Of a stretch of 28,703 bases of DNA, positions 22,596-28,703 are shown in pieces (within the stretch, counting starts at the first letter, position 1; every line of letters starts with the position of its first letter). The translations under genes and the position numbers were made by a program. Under the pieces are notes generated by a model. The model did no database searches, was not told where the DNA came from, and saw nothing but the letters and a program-made list of their open reading frames with translations. Source of the DNA: a virus; the IMG/VR virus record IMGVR_UViG_3300044948_000151, positions 1-28,703 of that record; one strand, 5' to 3'.

Positions 22596-22808
22596 TTAAA
22601 AAGGTTCTTTAGTAAAACTGTCCATAATTGAAATTTGTTTACGTATTTCTCTGCCAAGTTTTACTGCTGATTCTCTATCAAGACAAATGTACTGAATACC
22701 ATCTCCCTCGATTTTAATTACTAACTCTCCTCTTGTATTAACAAAGGATTCTAATTGTGTTTGTTCTTCACTCTCTCTCGTTGAAGAAAATATTAATTGA
22801 TATGACAT
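22596..22808 (-). CDS. Small hypothetical protein before the initiator gene
   Basis: This 70-residue protein starts with ATG at 22808 (MSYQLIFSST). The frame is open upstream to TTG 22823, but ATG is preferred. It has a likely beta-strand core (RGELVIKIEGDGIQYICLDRESAVKLGREIRKQI). It ends two bases before the initiator-like gene begins. It lies just after the hairpin leader, so it is the first gene of the replication operon. I do not recognise a family. Confidence 0.75.
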   Translation of the reverse strand: MSYQLIFSSTRESEEQTQLESFVNTRGELVIKIEGDGIQYICLDRESAVKLGREIRKQISIMDSFTKEPF

Positions 22809-22847
22809 ATTTTTTAGAACCAATTAAGCACTGGTTAGGCTATAAAC

Positions 22848-22890
22848 GGAAAAACCACAGGTTAGGTTGTAGCTAACTGTGGCTTTTTCC
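22848..22890 (-). terminator. Long hairpin, bidirectional terminator / attenuator
   Basis: CCACA plus GTTAG (22855-22865) pair with CTAAC plus TGTGG (22873-22882), with one bulged G. Outer GGAAAAA (22848-22854) and TTTTTCC (22884-22890) extend the pairing. A run of five T residues follows on each strand. It lies 40 bases before ATG 22808 of the replication operon. Confidence 0.78.
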
Positions 22891-22943
22891 TATATTAATT
22901 AACTAATGGAAATTAATGATAGATGGCTAAATGGCTACAACCT
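22864..22943 (-). repeat. Ten-base inverted repeat pairing leader with hairpin
   Basis: AGGTTGTAGC (22864-22873, plus strand) and its exact reverse complement GCTACAACCT (22934-22943, plus strand) flank the leader. In the minus transcript the first copy emerges near the 5' end and could pair with the apical part of the terminator hairpin, excluding it. Confidence 0.55.
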
Positions 22944-22955
22944 CATTTAACTCTG

Positions 22956-22983
22956 CAAATATAATTGTATTATTCTATTTCAA
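22956..22983 (-). promoter_or_regulatory. Bacteroidota-type promoter for the replication operon
   Basis: The minus strand has TTG (22983-22981), a 17-base spacer, and TATATTTG (22963-22956), a full match to TTG-N17-23-TAnnTTTG. Transcription would start near 22949, read through the hairpin leader, and reach the gene starting at 22808. It lies in a gene-free gap. Confidence 0.65.
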
Positions 22984-22994
22984 AACACATAATG

Positions 22995-23438
22995 CTAACA
23001 ATTAACTATTTTATTAAAATCAGTTAGGATTTTGTTATACTTATGAATCACCAACTTATCGTAGCTTAATAAACTATCAACTGTTTTTATGCCGTGTATT
23101 ACTGTTGTATGGTCTTTTCCAAGTTCAGGTACACACCCTTTCTTTTTAGCCATATAAAGTTCTCCTATTTCTTTTAAAGATAACGTGGTGTTTTCACGAA
23201 CTATCTTCATTGATACTTGCCTTGCCTCGCATTGTAGTCTATGTCGTGTTGTAGCGATTAAAGTTTCAATTGGTATTCCGTATTCATCTGCGCAAAGTTT
23301 TACTATTATTCGTGCTAATTCGTTATCACTGTTTACTTCTTTGCTCTTGCAGAATAAACTTACTACTATGCCAGTGTTTTGTTTTATTTTACGTTCTGCT
23401 TCAAAAATTATTTTTGAAATTATATCTTGTTTTGTCAT
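22995..23438 (-). CDS. DnaA domain IV-like replication protein
   Basis: This 147-residue protein resembles the DNA-binding C-terminal domain (IV) of DnaA. Residues 46-64 (VKLCADEYGIPIETLIATT) match the first helices, 65-80 (RHRLQCEARQVSMKIV) the basic loop and helix, and 109-115 DHTTVIH the box-recognition signature. An insertion of about ten residues (YMAKKKGCVPE) lies before that signature, where chromosomal DnaA usually has the FGGR turn. The first 40 residues are basic and helical and are not an AAA+ domain, so there is no ATPase part. It is followed by the promoter and hairpin of the replication operon. Confidence 0.85.
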   Translation of the reverse strand: MTKQDIISKIIFEAERKIKQNTGIVVSLFCKSKEVNSDNELARIIVKLCADEYGIPIETLIATTRHRLQCEARQVSMKIVRENTTLSLKEIGELYMAKKKGCVPELGKDHTTVIHGIKTVDSLLSYDKLVIHKYNKILTDFNKIVNC

Positions 23439-23441
23439 ATT

Positions 23442-24140
23442 TTATATTAATTTAATTTGTGTGTTTTGTATTATTTTATTTCCTTTTATTATATTTTCTA
23501 AAGCCCACATTGGTTGAAAGTTTGTGTAATGGTTTAGCCTTATAAGTTCTTGCTCATCTTTTGCAAGTGATACAGGATAAATGTGGTCAAGATGCCATTG
23601 CCCTTGATTTTCCCAAGTCATTCCTTTTTTAAATTGTCTTTCTAAATGCTGTTTAAAATCTTCGAAACTACAACCAAGTATTTCAAATGTTCTTGATTGT
23701 TTATTATATCCTTGTTTAATTAATGATAAAGTTATTAAGTTTCTTATATTACATCTTAATTTAAATAATGGGTCTGTTTTTCTTCTATTTTTTATATAAA
23801 CATTATTATATTGTTTTATTTTATCTTTATTGTTTTTACGATAAATTTTAATTTTTTCTTTGTTATTTTCGTAATAATTTTTTTTTCTTATTTTTAATTT
23901 ATCTACGTTATTTTCACAATATTTAATTTCCCATTTTTTAATTTTTTCTTTGTTGTTTAAACGATATTTCTTTGCTTTTTCTTTTTTAATTTCTTTATTG
24001 TTTTGATAATATATTTGACATCTTGTTCTTATTTTACTTTTATCTCTATTCCTATCGTATTCTTTTAAATATTCTTTATTATTTTCACGATACTTTTTAT
24101 CTGATTTTCTTTTACTTTCTTTTTTTTCTAAATCAGTCAT
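23442..24140 (-). CDS. HNH endonuclease with repetitive N-terminal region
   Basis: This 232-residue protein has a C-terminal HNH nuclease domain. The QWHLDHIYPVS block (181-191) contains the catalytic His pair, and HYTNFQPMWALENIIKGNK (204-222) supplies the Asn and final part of the beta-beta-alpha metal fold. Residues 15-115 are low complexity with about six units centred on NNKEKIKxY, each roughly 13-16 residues, highly basic and Asn/Lys-rich. Such repeats occur on HNH proteins of viruses and may form helical DNA-contact arms. The gene overlaps the NinG-like gene by four bases. It may be a homing endonuclease; no intron or intein is evident nearby. Confidence 0.82.
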   Translation of the reverse strand: MTDLEKKESKRKSDKKYRENNKEYLKEYDRNRDKSKIRTRCQIYYQNNKEIKKEKAKKYRLNNKEKIKKWEIKYCENNVDKLKIRKKNYYENNKEKIKIYRKNNKDKIKQYNNVYIKNRRKTDPLFKLRCNIRNLITLSLIKQGYNKQSRTFEILGCSFEDFKQHLERQFKKGMTWENQGQWHLDHIYPVSLAKDEQELIRLNHYTNFQPMWALENIIKGNKIIQNTQIKLI

Positions 24141-24664
24141 TTTTTATACTTTATTTTTAAAAATTCTAACTCTAAATCTGTCCACTTGTAAACTCTTGTT
24201 TCTTCTGCAAGTAGTTCTAAATCTTTTACTTTTTGTTCGCCGATTCTATTTACTAAACCTGCTCTATAATTGCTTTCGTTTCCGTTTAAATATGTGTTAC
24301 ACTTCCTGCATTGCTTGTGAACGTTTAATTCGTGAAATATTACACCACGATAAAGTTCTGCTTTCTTATAGTGTCCACCATCCCATAACTTGGTTTCTTT
24401 TATGCCACAACTTATGCAAGGTGAATCTTTGTCTCTCATTCGTATCCACCTTTGAAATATGACCTTGACTTCGTTTACTCTTTGAGTATATGTCTTTAAC
24501 TTTTGTAACTTTACTTTTTTTTCAAGTCTTAAAATATTACTTTTTACTGGCTTACTAAATGCTAACTCAATTGCACATTTAGGAGTACATACTACTTGCG
24601 TTGATTTATAAGGAGTAAACATTACACTGCAAACTTTACATTTCTTTTGTTTTATTTCGTTCAT
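24137..24664 (-). CDS. ninG: NinG/Rap-like recombination nuclease
   Basis: This 175-residue protein resembles lambda NinG (Rap), a Holliday junction endonuclease of phage recombination. Cysteines 9, 12, 26 and 30 form an N-terminal zinc site. A basic helical stretch follows. The C-terminal part has CISCG (83-87), GGHYKKAELYRG (96-107) and HKQCRKCNTYLNGNESNYR (116-134), typical of the family's HNH-like zinc domain. Its place in a recombination module with ERF, a YqaJ-type nuclease and an SSB-like protein supports the call. Confidence 0.87.
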   Translation of the reverse strand: MNEIKQKKCKVCSVMFTPYKSTQVVCTPKCAIELAFSKPVKSNILRLEKKVKLQKLKTYTQRVNEVKVIFQRWIRMRDKDSPCISCGIKETKLWDGGHYKKAELYRGVIFHELNVHKQCRKCNTYLNGNESNYRAGLVNRIGEQKVKDLELLAEETRVYKWTDLELEFLKIKYKK

Positions 24665-24702
24665 ATTTAAAAGGGGTGGCAGTTAATACCACCCCCTTGT
24701 TT

Positions 24703-24996
24703 TTAGAATGGTAAATCTCCACCTGCAAATGCTTTGCTTAAACTAATAGCATTAATATTATGAAACCATTTGCCATTAAACTCACGACTATCAACACTAA
24801 ATGTTACCTCTACTTCGCCACCTACTTTGTGATTTTGTAATTGCTCTTGTTTCTTTAAAGCAAAACAAATTAATTTAGGGTAATTTTGCTCAAGTGTTTC
24901 AATTACGAACTCTACTTTGTTCCATTCTTTACCTGCTTTTGTAACTCCATTTGTTACTTCACCGATTTGGGTGATTTTTCCTTTTACTTTGTACAT
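24703..24996 (-). CDS. SSB-like OB-fold protein (DUF3127-like)
   Basis: This 97-residue protein has an OB-like strand pattern (YKVKGKITQIGEV, then GKEWNKVEFVIETL, LICFALKK, and GGEVEVTFSVDSREFNGKWFHNINAISL). It ends in the acidic-hydrophobic tip GGDLPF. It resembles DUF3127 proteins of Bacteroidota. A terminal Asp-Leu-Pro-Phe resembles the protein-docking tip of bacterial SSB. It lies in the recombination module and probably coats single-stranded DNA. Confidence 0.78.
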   Translation of the reverse strand: MYKVKGKITQIGEVTNGVTKAGKEWNKVEFVIETLEQNYPKLICFALKKQEQLQNHKVGGEVEVTFSVDSREFNGKWFHNINAISLSKAFAGGDLPF

Positions 24997-25001
24997 ATTT
25001 G

Positions 25002-25247
25002 TTATTTGGTTTTAAATTTTTTTGTGAAATGTCTTTCTGATTGTTCTAATAATTCTATCATATCATACAAGTTTTCAAATGTGAGACTGATAAACTTATA
25101 ATTTTCAGTGTCAATTTTAACACATTCATCGTAATGAAAAGTTAAACTTAAAGGGTCTAATTCTCCATCTAAAATAGTTGCAGTAACAGAATCTTTTGTT
25201 TTAATTAACTTACCTACTTTTGGACATAATATTTTTTCTATGTTCAT
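25002..25247 (-). CDS. Hypothetical protein in the recombination module
   Basis: This 81-residue protein has a beta-rich first part (VTATILDGELDPLSLTFHYDECV) and a helical C-terminus (MIELLEQSERHFTKKFKTK). It overlaps the YqaJ-type exonuclease gene by four bases and precedes the SSB-like gene by five. I do not recognise a family. A recombination-accessory role is inferred from position. Confidence 0.72.
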   Translation of the reverse strand: MNIEKILCPKVGKLIKTKDSVTATILDGELDPLSLTFHYDECVKIDTENYKFISLTFENLYDMIELLEQSERHFTKKFKTK

Positions 25248-25933
25248 ATTATTGGTTGTTTTAAAATGTTAATTAATGCATCTCTTTGCTCACTTGCTGC
25301 TGCTACTTCTTGCAGTATTTTTGCTTGAACTTCTAAATCTGCTTTTACTATTTTGTAAAATATCCGTACGTTTAATGGTAAATCTATTTCAATTTTATTA
25401 CCATCAAAATCATAATTAGTAGATGTTAAATACCTAACTAAATAATGATTAGTTACAGCAGGATGCCCTAAACTTTCATTGTGTTTAGTTAATGACATCA
25501 TTTGCATTTGCGCTTGGTAAAAATATGCTTTAGGTACGTTCTGAAATTCAGGCTTTGAATCGTTAATCATCATCATTTTTTGTTCAAAGAACTTTTCCGT
25601 AGGGCATTTTAAATCAATACTTGCTGCCATTACACCTTCAAAATCTATTAGTGCTGCATCAGGAGTTGAACCACAATTTTCGTTAATTGGAAAGTAAACT
25701 GAATCTAAATAAACTGCATTTAATCCTGTTACTTCTATAAACGATTCTAATGCTTCTAATTCGTTTATATTTCCGTGTTCGGTGTGTTTACTTGTAAAAG
25801 ATTTTGCATAGCCTTTAACTGCCTCTATTGCTTTATCCATTATATAACTATCTCTTGTTGCACCTTTGCCTCCAACAAATAAGTTGGAGACTGTTGATGC
25901 TGTGAATTTACCTAATCGTTCGCTACTTAACAT
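25244..25933 (-). CDS. YqaJ-like phage exonuclease (PD-(D/E)XK)
   Basis: This 229-residue protein resembles the YqaJ/lambda-exonuclease family that makes single-stranded tails for annealing. Motifs: ERLGKFTASTVSNLF at the start (5-19), HGNINELEALESF (about 53-65) with a conserved Glu, GSTPDA (88-93) with the metal-binding Asp, SIDLKCP (105-111) giving Asp-x-Lys in place of the more common Glu-x-Lys, and YFYQAQMQM (137-145). It overlaps the ERF-type gene by 11 bases, the usual exonuclease-annealase pair. Confidence 0.87.
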   Translation of the reverse strand: MLSSERLGKFTASTVSNLFVGGKGATRDSYIMDKAIEAVKGYAKSFTSKHTEHGNINELEALESFIEVTGLNAVYLDSVYFPINENCGSTPDAALIDFEGVMAASIDLKCPTEKFFEQKMMMINDSKPEFQNVPKAYFYQAQMQMMSLTKHNESLGHPAVTNHYLVRYLTSTNYDFDGNKIEIDLPLNVRIFYKIVKADLEVQAKILQEVAAASEQRDALINILKQPII

Positions 25934-26441
25934 TTAATAAATCCTCCACTTCTTTTGTTAGGTGATACTTTGCTTTTACTTTGTTAATATCGCCACCATT
26001 CTTTACATAGTCTAAAGCATCGTTAAACCCTTGTGTGTTTTTAGCCAGTGTAGGTTTGCTGTTAGTCACGTTTTGATTGTCTGCATCTGCTTCAGTTTCA
26101 TCAATTAAAAATAAACCATTTAAAGCATACTTACGAGCATAAGAACTTGCAGTTCCTGTTGTTTGTTCTGCACTCATTCCTTTGTGTTCTGAAGTTTCTG
26201 CATAACCACTACAACTTAATACCTCATCGCCTATTTTAATCGTGGCTGTTGACTTAATAAATACCTTTGTACCCAATAGTATTATGTCATCACTAATAGT
26301 TAGCCTTGCATTGTTATTTGCTAACACTGGCTTTACTGCTTCCAAGATATCTTCTGCTGAACGATACTTGTACTTTCCGAAACTGTTGAAGTTTCCTTTT
26401 GGAACTTTTAGTTCCCTTTGAATTTTAGTTAAATTTTCCAT
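25923..26441 (-). CDS. ERF-family single-strand annealing protein
   Basis: This 172-residue protein resembles Erf-type recombinases. Residues 22-40 (GKYKYRSAEDILEAVKPVL) and 96-111 (GTASSYARKYALNGLF) are the family's typical blocks. The C-terminal part (residues 120-172) is variable and helical. It would anneal complementary strands produced by the exonuclease encoded next. The start overlaps the upstream coiled-coil gene by 13 bases. Confidence 0.9.
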   Translation of the reverse strand: MENLTKIQRELKVPKGNFNSFGKYKYRSAEDILEAVKPVLANNNARLTISDDIILLGTKVFIKSTATIKIGDEVLSCSGYAETSEHKGMSAEQTTGTASSYARKYALNGLFLIDETEADADNQNVTNSKPTLAKNTQGFNDALDYVKNGGDINKVKAKYHLTKEVEDLLNVK

Positions 26442-26629
26442 TGTTTAATTTGTTTTCTTGTTTCTGATAATTGATTTCTATAAATACAGATTTGTTTATT
26501 GTACTTATCGTGTTGCAATATAACTTTTTTTGTTAATATATTCTGTAAAAGTATTATTATTTCTTCTTCAAGTTCCTGAATTTGAGATAATAAAAATTTT
26601 TCGTTATGTTGTAAATCCGATAATTTCAT
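26429..26629 (-). CDS. Small coiled-coil protein
   Basis: This 66-residue protein is almost wholly helical and likely coiled coil (LLSQIQELEEEIIILLQNIL). It overlaps the ERF gene by 13 bases and the preceding gene by one base, so it belongs to the recombination transcript. No family was recognised. Confidence 0.7.
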   Translation of the reverse strand: MKLSDLQHNEKFLLSQIQELEEEIIILLQNILTKKVILQHDKYNKQICIYRNQLSETRKQIKQWKI

Positions 26630-26814
26630 TAAAATAATTCTTTTAAAACACAGTCATAAACAAACTCGCTGTTGCAGTTCAATTCTTCTATTTCTGCATC
26701 TGTTAATTCAATTCCATCTATTTCTGCACTTACTATGTAAGCATCCACCATATCAGGATAATCGCTTGTATCGATATTTGCTAATTCTATGTTACTTATT
26801 TTATCTAATTCCAT
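26629..26814 (-). CDS. Small acidic hypothetical protein
   Basis: This 61-residue protein is strongly acidic (IDTSDYPDMVDAYIVSAE, then DAEIEELNCNSEF) and probably helical. It overlaps the upstream small gene by 10 bases and the downstream gene by one base. Small acidic phage proteins sometimes mimic DNA, but nothing here demonstrates that. No family was recognised. Confidence 0.68.
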   Translation of the reverse strand: MELDKISNIELANIDTSDYPDMVDAYIVSAEIDGIELTDAEIEELNCNSEFVYDCVLKELF

Positions 26815-26969
26815 TGCTGTGGTTGGCTTATTAAGTTAAGTGTTGCAGTGATTGAATAAAGTAACCATTGTGCTTGTTTTGTTTTTAAAATGTTGCGTTC
26901 ATTTATTGCAATGTTTCGCAATCGGTTTATTTTGTCGTACCTGTTACGTAAAGTGTCTATTCTGCTCAT
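26805..26969 (-). CDS. Small basic hypothetical protein (54 residues)
   Basis: An ATG at 26969 opens a 54-residue frame (MSRIDTLRNRYDKINRLRN) that is basic and helical with a hydrophobic middle (AQWLLYSITATLNLIS). It fills the otherwise empty 158-base gap between its neighbours, begins just past the stop of the upstream gene and overlaps the next start by 10 bases. Packing supports a real gene; function is unknown. Confidence 0.6.
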   Translation of the reverse strand: MSRIDTLRNRYDKINRLRNIAINERNILKTKQAQWLLYSITATLNLISQPQQWN

Positions 26970-26972
26970 AAT

Positions 26973-27179
26973 TTATTTATTAAATGTTTTGTTATAATAT
27001 TCATCTGCCGTTTTGTCTCCGCTATACTGACCTTCTTTATAGGATGACCAATAAGCATCAATTATCTGTTGCTTTTCCATTTCTTTGGCTTTTTCAAATA
27101 ATCCAAGTTCATTTACTCCATAATTTTGTAAAGCAATAAATTCTTTCTCTAACCATTCAATTGCTGTTTGTTTGCTCAT
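26973..27179 (-). CDS. Small conserved early phage protein
   Basis: This 68-residue protein begins MSKQTAIEWLEKEF and ends TADEYYNKTFNK. I associate this pattern (TAIEWL, EKAKEMEKQQIIDAY, ADEYYNKTF) with small proteins widespread in Bacteroidota phages, of unknown function. The start overlaps the upstream 59-residue gene by ATGA. Confidence 0.8.
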   Translation of the reverse strand: MSKQTAIEWLEKEFIALQNYGVNELGLFEKAKEMEKQQIIDAYWSSYKEGQYSGDKTADEYYNKTFNK

Positions 27180-27355
27180 TTCATTTCGTTTTTTAACTTA
27201 TGTACTAATTCCTTTTGTAATCTCCATTTGTTAGCTGCTTTGCCTAACTCTATAAATTCTTGGTCATCGCACTCGCCAGTGTGTGTTATTTCTAAACAGT
27301 TCTTGTAGTATTGCCATAGTATAGCTAACTTGTTTTCTTCTAATTCTAAACTCAT
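27176..27355 (-). CDS. Small hypothetical protein (59 residues)
   Basis: ATG 27355 overlaps the upstream stop (ATGA), and the stop overlaps the next ATG in the same way. The 59-residue product (begins MSLELEENKLAILWQYYKN) is helical, with one Cys in LEITHTGECDDQEF. Its junctions on both sides give good evidence that it is translated. No family was recognised. Confidence 0.72.
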   Translation of the reverse strand: MSLELEENKLAILWQYYKNCLEITHTGECDDQEFIELGKAANKWRLQKELVHKLKNEMK

Positions 27356-27591
27356 TCTTTATAGCCCCCATCGTTATTATATAATTCGGTTATTGTTTCG
27401 TTTAATGGTAAGCCTAAAGCATTCTTAATAGTTATTACATAAGTATTCTTGCATAATGTTGGCGATTCACTTATTATCTGTTTTAATACTGTTTGGAATT
27501 GCACTCCCATATTATCAGCTATGTAGCCAATTGCTTCTTGGCTTTCCAGTAATGCTAATACTACTTCTTTTTTTAATCTTTCTTTTTGCAT
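27352..27591 (-). CDS. Small helical hypothetical protein
   Basis: This 79-residue protein begins MQKERLKKEVVLALLES. A possible helix-turn-helix lies at about 20-40 (AIGYIADNMGVQFQTVLKQI), which might indicate a DNA-binding regulator. It overlaps the preceding gene by 19 bases and the following gene by four (ATGA). The regulatory role is speculative. Confidence 0.68.
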   Translation of the reverse strand: MQKERLKKEVVLALLESQEAIGYIADNMGVQFQTVLKQIISESPTLCKNTYVITIKNALGLPLNETITELYNNDGGYKE

Positions 27592-27797
27592 AATTTTAAT
27601 ATGTATGTTTTATTTGTTTTTTGATTTGTGTACACTCCACTTCGTTTTATTGCACCGCTTATAGAACCTGTTGTAGTGCATAATATTCTACCTGCTTTAG
27701 TCATACTTACCTTACTTGCTATAAGTTCTTTAGTTGCGCTAAAAATATCTATCAGAGTAGGTGCAAAGTTTAATTCGTATCGTTCTAATGGTGTCAT
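27573..27797 (-). CDS. Small protein with NUMOD1-like helix-turn-helix
   Basis: This 74-residue basic protein has MTKAGRILCTTTGSISGAIKR then TNQKTNKTYILK near residues 32-69. This resembles the NUMOD1-type helix-turn-helix with a following beta strand, found in DNA-binding phage and homing-nuclease proteins. No nuclease domain is attached. It overlaps both neighbours, so it is part of the early operon. The DNA-binding role is inferred. Confidence 0.55.
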   Translation of the reverse strand: MTPLERYELNFAPTLIDIFSATKELIASKVSMTKAGRILCTTTGSISGAIKRSGVYTNQKTNKTYILKLCKKKD

Positions 27798-28054
27798 ACT
27801 GATGCTTTCTCGCTTATTAATGTAAATACTTCGTTGAACTTGGCATCAAACTCTTCTTGACTTGATTCTAATGGTGCTAAACTTAATGCGCTACTTGTTG
27901 TACTCGTTGCGATTGATTCTCCATTTAAATAAGTACATACTAATACTGCTTCTGTCTCACTTACTATTTTAAAGTAGTGGCAACTGTTCTTACGATACGC
28001 AGGTAATTCTAATTCGTGCGTTTCTGTGATTGTTTTTTCGATTGTGATTTTCAT
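27794..28054 (-). CDS. Small hypothetical protein
   Basis: This 86-residue protein has a beta-rich N-terminus (KITIEKTITETHELELP, then CHYFKIVSETEAVLVCTYL) and a helical, acidic C-terminus. It overlaps the next gene by four bases and starts two bases past the stop of the 31-residue membrane peptide. No family was recognised. Confidence 0.72.
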   Translation of the reverse strand: MKITIEKTITETHELELPAYRKNSCHYFKIVSETEAVLVCTYLNGESIATSTTSSALSLAPLESSQEEFDAKFNEVFTLISEKASV

Positions 28055-28056
28055 TG

Positions 28057-28152
28057 TTATTCGTGTGTAATTAAAAGTAAAACATATAGCGTTGCAAAAG
28101 TTGCTGCTACTAAAATTATTCCTAATATTAATTCTAAAATTTGATTTTTCAT
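28057..28152 (-). CDS. 31-residue single-span membrane peptide
   Basis: ATG at 28152 starts one base past the preceding stop and the peptide ends two bases before the next ATG, so it fills the gap exactly. The peptide has one hydrophobic segment (LELILGIILVAATFATLYVL) and a short polar end. Such tiny single-span proteins may act on the host membrane or in exclusion; no function can be assigned. Size makes chance possible, but the tight packing argues for a gene. Confidence 0.55.
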   Translation of the reverse strand: MKNQILELILGIILVAATFATLYVLLLITHE

Positions 28153-28153
28153 A

Positions 28154-28390
28154 TTATTTTGTGTTATAAGGTTGTTCCATTAAGTTAAATGCTTGTTTTG
28201 TTTGTTGAATTAAATTGTTGTAATATTCATCTGCATCAAGTCTGCTTATTTTTATTACTGATTCTGATTTTATACCAATTCTATTTTTAATTTCATAGCC
28301 TATTTCTGATTGATACAAAGCTATTGTTACTAAATGCTCATACGTATACGAGTTGGTAAATGATGTTGATGTGATTAGTTCCATTCGCAT
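28154..28390 (-). CDS. Small hypothetical protein
   Basis: This 78-residue protein begins MRMELITSTSF; an alternative start is Met3. It has helical segments around residues 18-40 and 52-70 and shares the ADEYYN sequence with the gene at 26973-27179, which may be a common phage motif. The start overlaps the upstream gene by 16 bases. No family was recognised. Confidence 0.7.
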   Translation of the reverse strand: MRMELITSTSFTNSYTYEHLVTIALYQSEIGYEIKNRIGIKSESVIKISRLDADEYYNNLIQQTKQAFNLMEQPYNTK

Positions 28391-28593
28391 AATTGTTTAC
28401 AAAGTTTCTTTAATCTATTTAAGTCTTGGGTTTTTACGTTATCCCAATTACTTTTAGTAGCATCAATTAATGGCATATCATCAATTGTTGCAGTCCACAT
28501 ACTACCTGTTACTGGACTTGTGTAAGTTACATCATAGTGACCATAGCCACTGAATCTGAAACTGAAATCGTTTAAGCTAATTTTGTTTTTCAT
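28375..28593 (-). CDS. Small conserved early phage protein
   Basis: This 72-residue protein has FRFSGYGHYDVTYTSPVTG then WTATIDDMPLIDATK and a helical C-terminus with LNRLKKLCKQLCEWN. I associate the GYGHYxVTYTSPVTG block with a small family in Bacteroidota phages of unknown function. It follows an AT-rich 24-base gap. The core looks like a small beta-sheet packed by one helix. Confidence 0.78.
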   Translation of the reverse strand: MKNKISLNDFSFRFSGYGHYDVTYTSPVTGSMWTATIDDMPLIDATKSNWDNVKTQDLNRLKKLCKQLCEWN

Positions 28594-28617
28594 TGTTTTT
28601 TATTTTTAATTGTTAAA

Positions 28618-28703
28618 TTATTTTCTCATTGATGATGGTAAATTCTTTTCTAAATTTTCTCTATTTATTTCTGCAATACTTCTTGAATAAACATTGTTTT
28701 CTA
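28618..28703 (-). CDS. C-terminal end of a gene entering from the right edge
   Basis: A minus-strand frame is open from the edge and ends at a TAA (28620-28618). Its last 27 visible residues are polar (VYSRSIAEINRENLEKN, then LPSSMRK). It is followed by the next gene after 24 bases. With so little visible, coding status is only probable. Confidence 0.45.
   Translation of the reverse strand, partial: ENNVYSRSIAEINRENLEKNLPSSMRK

Noticed and set aside
22809-22823. TTG start for the small gene before the initiator
   Set aside because: An ATG lies five codons later with an AT-rich leader as in neighbours; the TTG is close to the hairpin and adds no conserved-looking residues.
1-28703. tRNA genes, CRISPR arrays, insertion sequences, integrase, lysin
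   Set aside because: No cloverleaf-like sequence, no spaced direct repeats, no transposase or integrase motifs and no evident amidase or muramidase were seen; a lysis cassette may lie outside the window.

Overview
This window is a contiguous piece of a tailed double-stranded DNA phage or prophage genome, almost certainly infecting a member of the Bacteroidota and most likely a flavobacterium. The evidence is the very low GC content, the near absence of Shine-Dalgarno sequences, one promoter of the Bacteroidota TTG-N17-TAnnTTTG type, and tail, portal and replication proteins of types I associate with Bacteroidota phages. Every gene I can support lies on the minus strand, so the genome reads from right (early) to left (late). 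The tape measure protein, tail chaperone pair and separate tail-tip proteins suggest a long-tailed, siphovirus-like particle. No integrase, tRNA, rRNA, insertion sequence or CRISPR array was seen.

Right end (about 28.7 to 26.4 kb): a tightly packed run of small early genes, many joined by ATGA overlaps. It includes three peptides of 31 to 59 residues that are easily missed. Next, about 26.4 to 23.4 kb, is a recombination module: an ERF-type annealing protein, a YqaJ-type exonuclease, a small unknown, an SSB-like OB-fold protein, a NinG-like protein and an HNH endonuclease with a repetitive N-terminus. Then comes a phage-encoded protein that is essentially DnaA domain IV.

Replication module (about 22.98 to 19.27 kb): a candidate promoter and a hairpin leader with a possible attenuator precede a small protein, a winged-helix initiator-like protein and a DnaB-type helicase. 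The initiator gene carries helically phased 11-bp repeats followed by a purine-rich and AT-rich tract, the layout of the lambda origin inside gene O. Unknown, nuclease-like and zinc-binding proteins follow.

Late region (19.2 kb to the left edge): just past a terminator-like hairpin a sigma-70-like factor begins with GTG. A translationally coupled run follows: glycosyltransferase, small membrane protein, unknown, methyltransferase, DUF3310 protein, small and large terminase. The morphogenesis genes are in an unusual order: tail chaperone with a T-TTT-TTT slippery site, tail completion, Dit-like, tail tip, tape measure, then XkdF-like protease, scaffold, major capsid, tube-like, unknown, portal, connector, tail terminator-like, small structural protein, and a partial receptor-binding protein at the left edge. 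Two strong terminators lie inside the structural block, and a 12-base AT motif precedes five structural genes.

The leads I rank highest are the iteron origin inside the initiator gene, the attenuator-like leader, the phage DnaA domain IV protein, the frameshifted chaperone, the sigma factor behind a terminator, and the rearranged virion gene order. All family assignments come from reading motifs by eye, without database searches.
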